Of a stretch of 18,409 nt of DNA, positions 1 through 6,235 are shown piece after piece. This DNA is from Bacteroidota bacterium. Its GTDB lineage: Bacteria > Bacteroidota > Bacteroidia > Flavobacteriales > Weeksellaceae. The stretch spans positions 1 to 18,409 of the forward strand of contig JAFDZJ010000021.1 in assembly GCA_018266965.1 (NCBI GenBank), written 5' to 3'. The position numbers and the translations under genes are program-made. Below the pieces are notes generated by a model. That model did not search any database and had not been told where the DNA came from. It saw only the letters and a list, made by a program, of their open reading frames with translations. Numbering within the stretch: the first letter of the stretch is position 1; the number at the start of each line of letters is the position of its first letter.

Positions 1-260
1 AGAGCCTGTTTAAATTTTATATCTAATTTTTTTGTAGGTGTTTTTATACCGATTGGATATTCGTAATAGTCCAATTACATTGTACTAAACGACTATCACA
101 TCGGCATTGAAAGAATGGATTTTTTGTTTTAAATTTGAAGTTTTAGCGGGTTAAAACAAGGAGTTAAAATAGAAAATACGCTGAAAATAACACAAAAAAA
201 TAGATAAGAAGTTCAAGAATAATTAAAAATAAATATTTCGATAAAATTTAAACAGACTCT
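1..260. mobile_element. MITE-like element with 20-bp terminal inverted repeats
   Basis: The first 20 bases (AGAGCCTGTTTAAATTTTAT) recur as the reverse complement at 241-260 with one mismatch (C/T at position 5). This gives a 260-bp element bounded by inverted repeats. The similarity stops abruptly beyond base 20 on both sides. The interior has no usable ORF; a 20-codon stop-flanked stretch at 70-129 might be a transposase remnant, but I do not recognise it. The ends look like those of DDE insertion sequences (IS5-like in style, inferred only). The left outer flank is outside the window, so no target-site duplication can be checked. The element ends 7 bp before the next start codon, so it supplies that gene's upstream region. 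Confidence 0.7.
107..137 (+). promoter_or_regulatory. Candidate outward promoter inside the MITE
   Basis: TTG (107-109), a 20-base spacer and TAAATTTG (130-137) fit the Flavobacteriia promoter consensus TTG-N17-23-TAnnTTTG. It points towards the glycosylase gene at 268 and would give a leader of roughly 120 bases. The match is seen in the sequence; its use is inferred. Confidence 0.45.
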
Positions 261-267
261 AAATCAC

Positions 268-954
268 ATGAACAATTTCGCAACTAAAGTAATTGATATG
301 AATAGAAATTTAGATTTTTCCGAGGGATTACCTTTCGGCTATAAAGTTCTGAATCCCTATTTGGACAATCCGGAAACAATGGAAGTCATGGAAAAATTTT
401 ATAAAAAATATTACAATGACAATCGGAAAAGGAAATTCATTATAGGGATTAATCCCAGCAGACATGGTGCAGGTGTTACAGGAGTGCCATTTACCGACAC
501 CAAACGATTGGAAACGGAATGTGGAATAAAAATGAATTCGGCTAGGACACATGAGGTTTCATCGGTTTTCATGTATGATATGATAAGAGCTTTTGGAGGA
601 GTGGAAAAATTTTATTCGGAATTTTATATCAATTCACCGTTTCCATTGGCAATCCTAAAAAAATCTAAAAGGGATTGGGTGAATGCTAATTATTATGATG
701 ACAAATCATTATTTTACGCTGTCGAAAAATTTATGATTGCGTCTATTGAAAAACATATTTCACTAGGTCTAGACACGGAAAAAGTATTTTGTTTAGGTAA
801 AAAAAATGCAGAATTTCTAGAAAAAATTAATCAAAAAGAAAAGTTTTTTGGAAAATTAATTCCTTTGGAGCATCCTAGGTATATACAACAATACAAGTCC
901 AAAGAAAAGGAAATGTATATCGACAAGTATCTAATATCGTTTAGCCAGGCTTAA
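268..954 (+). CDS. SMUG2-like uracil-DNA glycosylase (DUF4918 family)
   Basis: A 228-residue protein predicted to remove uracil, or other deaminated bases, from DNA in base-excision repair. Motif 1 is seen at 60-76 (GINPSRHGAGVTGVPFT). It corresponds to the GMNPGPFGMxQTGVPFG motif of SMUG1, with Asn62 as the water-activating residue. The intercalation-loop motif 2 is HPRY at 202-205. The stretch SSVFMYDMI (98-106) is also typical of the family. The family is known from Bacteroidota, and its SMUG2 subgroup was characterised in Pedobacter. The start at 268 is preferred over Met11 because the N-terminal FATKVIDMNRNLDF matches the conserved start of relatives. The start codon lies 7 bp from a MITE end, so its native promoter has probably been replaced or displaced. 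Gene function is well supported at family level; substrate range cannot be read from the sequence. Confidence 0.82.
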   Translation: MNNFATKVIDMNRNLDFSEGLPFGYKVLNPYLDNPETMEVMEKFYKKYYNDNRKRKFIIGINPSRHGAGVTGVPFTDTKRLETECGIKMNSARTHEVSSVFMYDMIRAFGGVEKFYSEFYINSPFPLAILKKSKRDWVNANYYDDKSLFYAVEKFMIASIEKHISLGLDTEKVFCLGKKNAEFLEKINQKEKFFGKLIPLEHPRYIQQYKSKEKEMYIDKYLISFSQA

Positions 955-974
955 AAAAAATAAAGATAAAAAGC

Positions 975-1004
975 TTGTAGATTTCAAAATAAACAGTAAT
1001 TTTG
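975..1004 (+). promoter_or_regulatory. Promoter of rpsP
   Basis: TTG (975-977), a 19-base spacer and TAATTTTG (997-1004) match the Flavobacteriia consensus fully. The start of transcription would be near 1010, giving a leader of about 40 bases. That leader contains a small hairpin (GGGA/TCCC arms at 1024-1036, 5-base loop). Confidence 0.7.
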
Positions 1005-1051
1005 CAGACTTAAAATAATAATCGGGACGAGTTCCCATAAAACCAACAATT

Positions 1052-1600
1052 ATGTCAGTAAAAATCAGATTACAAAGACACGGTAAAAAAGGAAAACCTT
1101 TCTTCCACATCGTAGTAGCAGATTCTAGAGCTAAAAGAGATGGTAAATTCATCGAAAAAATCGGTACTTACAATCCAATTACCAATCCTGCAACAATCGA
1201 CTTGAATGTAGATGCAGCAGTAAAATGGTTGAACAATGGTGCACAACCTAGTGATACCGCTAGAGCTATCCTTTCTTACAAAGGTGCTTTGTACAAAAAA
1301 CACTTGCAAGGTGGTGTAGCAAAAGGAGCTTTTGATGAAGCTGAAGCTGAAAAAAGATTTGCAGCTTGGGTGGAATCAAAAGAATCAAAAGTTCAGGGTA
1401 AGGCAGACGGTTTGGCAAAATCCAAAGCTGATGCAAAAAAATCTGCATTAGAAGCAGAAGCCAAAGTAAATGAAGCGAGAATTGCAGCAGCACAAGCACA
1501 AGCACAAGCAGCAGAAGTAGCTACAGAAGAAACCGAAACACCAGCTGAAGAAGTTGTAGAAACACCAGCTGCAGAAGGTGAAGCACCAGCAGAAGCATAA
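1052..1600 (+). CDS. rpsP: 30S ribosomal protein S16
   Basis: A small-subunit ribosomal protein. The N-terminal ~80 residues are the S16 core: MSVKIRLQRHGKKGKPFFHIVVAD at the start, then the characteristic FIEKIGTYNP and AVKWLNNGAQPSDTARAILS. At 182 residues it is about twice the usual 80-90. The extra ~100 residues form a Lys/Ala/Glu-rich, probably helical segment followed by a low-complexity acidic tail of Ala, Glu, Thr and Pro. Such tails are usual in Flavobacteriia. It has its own strong promoter and is followed 67 bp later by rimM, the conserved rpsP-rimM order. A perfect palindrome lies in the gap and may adjust the S16:RimM ratio. Confidence 0.97.
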   Translation: MSVKIRLQRHGKKGKPFFHIVVADSRAKRDGKFIEKIGTYNPITNPATIDLNVDAAVKWLNNGAQPSDTARAILSYKGALYKKHLQGGVAKGAFDEAEAEKRFAAWVESKESKVQGKADGLAKSKADAKKSALEAEAKVNEARIAAAQAQAQAAEVATEETETPAEEVVETPAAEGEAPAEA

Positions 1601-1626
1601 AAAAATTATAAAAATAATTACCTTTG

Positions 1627-1652
1627 TAGAGACACGATTAATCGTGTCTCTA
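1627..1652. repeat. Perfect 26-bp palindrome between rpsP and rimM
   Basis: The arms TAGAGACACGATT and AATCGTGTCTCTA are exact reverse complements with no loop, so this is a fully self-complementary 26-mer. In RNA it would fold into a stable hairpin 27 bp after the rpsP stop and 15 bp before the rimM start. On the plus strand it is followed by TTATTTTG rather than a clean U-run, so an attenuating or processing hairpin is as likely as a terminator. The motif resembles dispersed REP-like palindromes (GTAGAGAC...GTCTCTAC type) known from Bacteroidota and cyanobacteria; that link is from memory and unverified. Confidence 0.85.
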
Positions 1653-1667
1653 TTATTTTGAAAAATT

Positions 1668-2210
1668 ATGAATAAAAAAGATTGTTACTTTTTAGGAAAA
1701 ATTACTAGAAAACATGGATTGCAAGGAAATGTAATCCTGAAATTGGATACTGATCAACCAGAATATTATAACCGTTTGGAAGGGATTTTCCTAGAAGTAA
1801 ATGGTTTGTTGGTTCCGTTTTTTATTGAAAAACAACAATGGTCCAAACAAGATACCAAAATCATTTCATTCAAAAATGCCAGCGAAGCTATGGTGGAACA
1901 AAGCATAGGGAAAAATGTTTTCTTGCCACTTTCTACTTTGCCGATATTAACTGGCAAACAATTTTATTACCATGAAGTGATTGGTTATACAATCGTAGAT
2001 GATGAAAATACCAATTGCGGAATAATAAAAGAGATAAATGACCAAAGTGCACAACATTATTTTATTTTGAATTTGGACGGAAAGGAGGTTGTTGTCCCAA
2101 TAATAAAAGATTGGATTATGGATTTGGATAGAGAAAAAAAATGTATAAAAATGCAATTACCAGACGGTTTGTTGGATGTGTTTCTTACCAAAGCTGTCAA
2201 AGACGAGTGA
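1668..2210 (+). CDS. rimM: Ribosome maturation factor RimM
   Basis: A 180-residue assembly factor for the 30S head, acting with S19 during late 16S rRNA processing. The N-terminal RimM domain is shown by LGKITRKHGLQGNVILKL at 9-26. The C-terminal PRC-barrel half ends in the typical ...IKDWIMDLDREKKCIKMQLPDGLLDVF. Length is normal for the family. It follows rpsP on the same strand, the usual ribosomal-operon pairing. No separate good promoter is seen in the gap, so it is probably co-transcribed through the palindrome. I see no trmD or rplS, its common companions elsewhere, in the window. Confidence 0.95.
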   Translation: MNKKDCYFLGKITRKHGLQGNVILKLDTDQPEYYNRLEGIFLEVNGLLVPFFIEKQQWSKQDTKIISFKNASEAMVEQSIGKNVFLPLSTLPILTGKQFYYHEVIGYTIVDDENTNCGIIKEINDQSAQHYFILNLDGKEVVVPIIKDWIMDLDREKKCIKMQLPDGLLDVFLTKAVKDE

Positions 2211-2287
2211 TTTTTTATAATTTCATCATCAATCAATTTATTTTATAGATTTTATTATTTCTAATGATTTCTTTGTGTAGTATTTTG

Positions 2288-2295
2288 TAAATTTG
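2288..2295 (+). promoter_or_regulatory. -7 element upstream of the hydrolase gene
   Basis: TAAATTTG matches TAnnTTTG exactly, 24 bp before the hydrolase start. No TTG lies at the expected distance upstream, so this is half a promoter. Confidence 0.35.
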
Positions 2296-2319
2296 AAATA
2301 GATTATTTCAAAAACAAAC

Positions 2320-3189
2320 ATGAAACAAATAGTCAATAGAAAACCCAAATTTTATTTTTTTTCTATTCTTAGTATGATTGTACAGTCTTGTACTACTACT
2401 AATAAATATTTGGTATTCGCCTCGGATAACAATGGACAAAAGATGTACAATGTACCTTATGGACTAGGAAAAAGACAGAAAATGGATGTTTTTCTCCCTG
2501 CTAACTCCAATCAATATCCTTTGGTACTCCTGATACATGGTGGTGCTTGGCAATATGGAGATAAAAGTCACATGAGGCAATTGCAACAATTGTTGTACAA
2601 GCATAATATTTCATCTGCTGCCATCAATTATCGATTGGTTTCCAAAGAAATTACATATAGACAACAGTTAGATGATATTGCTATGGCAATAGATAAACTA
2701 GATTTTGAAGCCGATAATTGGGGAATTATTCCACAACACTTTATTTTATTAGGAGAAAGTGCAGGTGGACATCTTGCATTATTGTATGGATATTCTCATC
2801 CGGAACAAATTGTGAAACTAATTTCGTTGAGTGCTCCTACCGATTTTTTTTCGGAACAGTTCATGAAAAGTACCTATTCCAAATATACACTACCGATGAT
2901 AGAGAAAATGGTAGGTGTAAAAATGGATAGGAAAAATCCATCTCCAGAATTTCAAAAAGCTAGTCCAATCGCTATGGTTAGTAATGTACCAACATTAATT
3001 TTCCAAGGTGGTAAAGATTTTTTGGTCGCCAAACATCAAGGTTTTGCGTTGGACTCGGTACTTTCTGCTCAACATATCCAGCATCAATTTGTTTTCATGA
3101 AAAATGCTGGTCATGTTCCTAGACTTACGAATATAGAATTGAGAGATAGTATTATCAATCCCAATATACTCAATTGGATAATTCATTAA
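2320..3189 (+). CDS. Alpha/beta hydrolase, probable lipoprotein
   Basis: A 289-residue carboxylesterase-type enzyme of the BD-FAE/esterase-lipase group. Visible features are a basic N-terminus, a hydrophobic stretch at 11-21 and a lipobox-like VQSC with Cys24, which suggests lipid anchoring after export. HGGAW at 73-77 forms the oxyanion hole and the nucleophile elbow is GESAG (145-149, Ser147). Asp233 (in GGKDF) and His265 (in NAGHV) complete the likely triad. Length is normal for the family. The Gln at lipobox position -2 is uncommon, and the residues after Cys (TTTNK) do not look like the acidic surface-export signal of Bacteroidota, so a periplasm-facing location is more likely. It ends 17 bp before the cinA start, so the two are probably co-transcribed. 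The substrate cannot be inferred. Confidence 0.85.
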   Translation: MKQIVNRKPKFYFFSILSMIVQSCTTTNKYLVFASDNNGQKMYNVPYGLGKRQKMDVFLPANSNQYPLVLLIHGGAWQYGDKSHMRQLQQLLYKHNISSAAINYRLVSKEITYRQQLDDIAMAIDKLDFEADNWGIIPQHFILLGESAGGHLALLYGYSHPEQIVKLISLSAPTDFFSEQFMKSTYSKYTLPMIEKMVGVKMDRKNPSPEFQKASPIAMVSNVPTLIFQGGKDFLVAKHQGFALDSVLSAQHIQHQFVFMKNAGHVPRLTNIELRDSIINPNILNWIIH

Positions 3190-3206
3190 TAATAAATTCC
3201 AAAAAA

Positions 3207-4466
3207 ATGACAACCGCAATATTGATAACTATCGGCGACGAAATATTATCTGGTTCCACTGTTGATACCAATTCCAATTTTATAGCAGGACAACTAAAAG
3301 CTATCGGAATTTTGGTAAAAGAAATAATGACTATTTCTGATGCAGTTACCACGATAGAAAATACTTTTTTTCAAGCTTTAAAAAACACCGATGTTGTGAT
3401 TGCTACAGGAGGTCTAGGTCCTACCAAGGACGATAAAACCAAGAAAGCATTGGCAAATATTTTTCAAGATGAAATGGTATTGGACAATACAACCTATCAA
3501 CATCTGAAAAATTATTTAACCAAAAAAAACAGAGCGGATATTCTGGAAATCAACAAATCTCAAGCAGAAATCCCATCTCGAGCAATCGTTTTTCAAAATG
3601 ATTATGGAACAGCTCCAGCCTTGTTGATGACAAAAGACCAGAAAATGGTATTTTGTCTTCCAGGTGTACCTTATGAGGTAAAACCATTGATGAAAGATAA
3701 AATTATCCCTTTTCTTCAAAAAAAATATTCCACCAACTATATCTTATCAAAAACTATTACAATAGTCGGATTGCCGGAAAGTATTCTGTCGGAGAAAATT
3801 GAAAAATGGGAATTGAGTTTACCTCCAAATATGCAGCTTTCTTATTTGCCTGTTGCTTATAGAATCAAACTAAAACTAACTGCAAAAGGTTTTTATAAAA
3901 CGGAATTGGAAAATAGTCTGAATAACCAAATTTTGAAATTGAAACCTCTTGTTGAAAAAAATGTTATTTCTTGGGACGGGGAAGATATTGAAGAGATATT
4001 GGGAAATATTTTAAAACAAAAAAAATGGACTATTTCTGTTGCGGAAAGTTGTACCGGAGGAGAAATTGCCAGATTGATAACTTCTATTGCAGGAAGTTCA
4101 AATTATTTTGTAGGAGGGATAGTGGCGTATGATTATCATCAAAAAATAAAAATTTTGGGTGTAGCTCCAGAAACTATTGCCAATCATACTGTGGTTTCTC
4201 CAGAGGTAGCATTGGAAATGGCAAAGGGCTGCAAGGAGCTGTTTTCTACTGATATTGCGATTTCTACAACAGGAGTTGCAGGTCCAGGAACTGATGAATT
4301 TCAAAATGAAATTGGAAAAATATGCTATACTATTTCTATTAAAAATCAAGTATTTACAAAATGTATTTCTTTTCCATATTTGGAAAGAAAAGATTTTATG
4401 AATTTTGTAAGTTTGATAATATTGCAAGAATTAGTAAAAAAAATAGTAGAATTAGACACGCAATAA
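3207..4466 (+). CDS. cinA: CinA-like nicotinamide-nucleotide amidase / damaged nucleotide hydrolase
   Basis: A two-domain protein of 419 residues. The N-terminal molybdopterin-binding-like domain (COG1058) shows ITIGDEILSG at 8-17 and TGGLGPTKDD at 67-76. In other species this domain acts as an ADP-ribose pyrophosphatase. The C-terminal PncC domain, which deamidates NMN to NaMN in pyridine-nucleotide recycling, shows AESCTGGEIARLI from 279 and TTGVAGPG further on. The start at 3207 is chosen because the domain begins there. An in-frame ATG 33 bases upstream (3174) would add an unconserved peptide and overlap the preceding gene. The usual Flavobacteriia CinA has both domains, as here. No competence genes are adjacent, so a competence role is not implied. 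Confidence 0.93.
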   Translation: MTTAILITIGDEILSGSTVDTNSNFIAGQLKAIGILVKEIMTISDAVTTIENTFFQALKNTDVVIATGGLGPTKDDKTKKALANIFQDEMVLDNTTYQHLKNYLTKKNRADILEINKSQAEIPSRAIVFQNDYGTAPALLMTKDQKMVFCLPGVPYEVKPLMKDKIIPFLQKKYSTNYILSKTITIVGLPESILSEKIEKWELSLPPNMQLSYLPVAYRIKLKLTAKGFYKTELENSLNNQILKLKPLVEKNVISWDGEDIEEILGNILKQKKWTISVAESCTGGEIARLITSIAGSSNYFVGGIVAYDYHQKIKILGVAPETIANHTVVSPEVALEMAKGCKELFSTDIAISTTGVAGPGTDEFQNEIGKICYTISIKNQVFTKCISFPYLERKDFMNFVSLIILQELVKKIVELDTQ

Positions 4467-4507
4467 CCAATTTGTTTTGTAATTTTAAATTTTAAAAACA
4501 TCAAAAC

Positions 4508-5860
4508 ATGAAACTTTCCGAACTAGCCACAGAGCTAAATGTTTCCGTAGATACGCTAAAAAAATTCATTATTGATTTCGATTTAGAACTTAGCGAGTGT
4601 ATCTGTACCAACCAAGATGTGAAAGAAGATTTTGAAACTTTTGCTAAAGAAAATAAAGAGTTTTTGCAAAAATTTGAAAATGATTTGTTCCAAGAAAAAT
4701 CACCTGAGATTATTGCAAAAAAAATTCAACAACCAATAGAGAAGGTGCAAGAAGAAATCCAAAAAGAACAACCTAATGTATTCGAAAACGGGCTGTACAA
4801 ATCATCGGTATCTTCTTTCAGTATAGATAATAAGTTGGGAGGGAATTATCAATTTGTATATAATTATTTCGGAGACAAAAGTCCTTTGGTACAACGAGAT
4901 TTCATAGGGTATAGAGATTTGTATTTTTATATTACGGAAGTTTTGGATCCCTTTATCAATGTAGATTCTGTAAAAGAATGGGGGATACATCGACCAGCAG
5001 GTATAATCCTATATGGTGCTCCGGGAAGTGGGAAAATTTTTTGGGCAACTAAAATTGCTGAACTCATCTGTTACCAATTCAAAGAAGTGAAGAAACACTA
5101 TTTGGGAACTTCTTTTGTTGATGGTAATAAAACTGGTTTCAATGATTTTTTGGTAAATATGTTGAAAGAAGAAAAAGTCCTACTTTTTTTAGAAGATTTT
5201 GACCAAATTATGATGGAAAGAAGCGAAGAAAATTCTGTTTCCGCCGAAAATGAAGAAACCAAGGAGATTGTTTTGCATTATATTTCAAAATTTGAAGAAG
5301 AAAATATACTCATGATTGGTTCTGCTAAAACTGTCTATGCTATTGATGATGAAGTATTGGCACCAGGAAGATTTGATGTGATGATACCAATTTTCCCACC
5401 CAATCACAAGGAAAGAATGGAGTTGGTGCAATTCTATATGCAAGAAAATCTGGAAAATGATTCTCTTTTATACAAAATTTTGGAATTCAATCAGGCGGAT
5501 CATCTGCCTTTTTGGCAAGAGATTACCGACCGTATGAAACTTTTCAGTAACACCATGATTATTGATTTCACCCAAAGTCTGAAAAAACATATCAAAAATC
5601 AATACAAAAGACAAAGAACGGTACAGATGCAGATTAGCCCAAGTATTTTGGAAGCAGCACTTCGAGATGCTCTTGCAAAACTTACAGAAGAATATTTTAA
5701 CCAAATTATGCAGTTTATCCAAGATGTTTCGGTTAATAACTATGAACCTTTTTCTATGAGAATTGAAGAAATGAAAGCAGAGTTGGAGAGCTACAAAGTA
5801 CAAGAAGCACCGGAGAAAGCCATTGGATTTCAACACAATAATTTGGAAGATAAAAAGTAA
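4508..5860 (+). CDS. AAA-family ATPase with degenerate motifs
   Basis: A 450-residue cytosolic protein of unknown role. Residues 1-55 (MKLSELATELNVSVDTLKKF...) resemble the small helical domain at the N-terminus of IF2. A predicted coiled region follows to about 90. The AAA core lies at about 155-310. Walker A is GAPGSGK (170-176) followed by Ile instead of Thr. The Walker B stretch is LLFLEDFD (225-232), with Glu-Asp where Asp-Glu is expected. Sensor 1 is IGSAKT in place of the usual ATN. LAPGRFD at 284-290 matches the RPGRFD of the FtsH/CDC48 group, with Ala for Arg. A helical C-terminus follows; no membrane segment or protease domain is seen. It is 41 bp after cinA and 5 bp before the DUF6150 gene, so the latter pair is clearly co-transcribed. 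Possibly an AAA protein that binds rather than efficiently hydrolyses ATP. Confidence 0.8.
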   Translation: MKLSELATELNVSVDTLKKFIIDFDLELSECICTNQDVKEDFETFAKENKEFLQKFENDLFQEKSPEIIAKKIQQPIEKVQEEIQKEQPNVFENGLYKSSVSSFSIDNKLGGNYQFVYNYFGDKSPLVQRDFIGYRDLYFYITEVLDPFINVDSVKEWGIHRPAGIILYGAPGSGKIFWATKIAELICYQFKEVKKHYLGTSFVDGNKTGFNDFLVNMLKEEKVLLFLEDFDQIMMERSEENSVSAENEETKEIVLHYISKFEEENILMIGSAKTVYAIDDEVLAPGRFDVMIPIFPPNHKERMELVQFYMQENLENDSLLYKILEFNQADHLPFWQEITDRMKLFSNTMIIDFTQSLKKHIKNQYKRQRTVQMQISPSILEAALRDALAKLTEEYFNQIMQFIQDVSVNNYEPFSMRIEEMKAELESYKVQEAPEKAIGFQHNNLEDKK

Positions 5861-5865
5861 TTCCC

Positions 5866-6195
5866 ATGAAAATTTCTGTTTTTCTGTTTTTGATATTACC
5901 AATTTTAGGATTTTCACAAAAAATATTTAGTGTAAAATATCAAAACCAAGCATCGGTAAAAATTTTTGAAACTAAATATGAGAATCAAGCTGATCTTCTT
6001 GTTTATAAAGAAAAATATGAAAATATAGCAAAAGGAAACAAAGGCAAATGGTATTTTGTAAAATATGAAAATATCGCAGACAAGAAAGTCTTTTTTGTGA
6101 AATATGAAAACCAAGCCGACCTAAAAATACATTTTGTAAAGTATGAAAACCAAGCCGGTTGGAGAAATAAATCCAAAATGAAACTTATGGAATAG
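5866..6195 (+). CDS. Exported DUF6150-like protein of KYENQAD repeats
   Basis: A 109-residue protein with a Sec signal peptide (cleavage probably near GFSQ, residues 15-18). The mature part is almost entirely repeats of about 10-18 residues built on KYxNxA. These are KYQNQAS (24-30), KYENQAD (37-43), KYENIAK (50-56), KYENIAD (66-72), KYENQAD (79-85) and KYENQAG (92-98), each followed by a short hydrophobic beta-type stretch such as VFFV or IHFV. It ends in a basic GWRNKSKMKLM tail. This layout matches my recollection of DUF6150 proteins of Bacteroidota, which have no known function. The repeats suggest a small beta-solenoid or beta-sheet ladder. It starts 5 bp after the AAA ATPase stop, so it is translated from the same message. 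Confidence 0.75.
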   Translation: MKISVFLFLILPILGFSQKIFSVKYQNQASVKIFETKYENQADLLVYKEKYENIAKGNKGKWYFVKYENIADKKVFFVKYENQADLKIHFVKYENQAGWRNKSKMKLME

Positions 6196-6223
6196 AATTC
6201 ACTCACACTCAATTGGAAATTGT

Positions 6224-6231
6224 TATTTTTG
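6224..6231 (+). promoter_or_regulatory. -7 element immediately before prfB
   Basis: TATTTTTG matches TAnnTTTG exactly and ends 4 bases before the prfB ATG. If used, transcription would begin at or next to the start codon (a leaderless mRNA). No TTG is found at the proper -33 distance. Confidence 0.3.
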
Positions 6232-6235
6232 CAAA

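Noticed and set aside
70..132. Possible transposase C-terminus inside the MITE
   Set aside because: Only 20 codons between stops, no recognisable catalytic motif; overlaps the candidate promoter.
1651..1660. Separate rimM promoter at TTATTTTG
   Set aside because: The -7 box has TT for TA and the nearest TTTG is 26 bases away, beyond the usual spacing.
3174..3206. Upstream in-frame start for cinA
   Set aside because: It overlaps the hydrolase gene and adds residues not seen in the CinA family; MTTAILITIGDEIL at 3207 is the conserved beginning.
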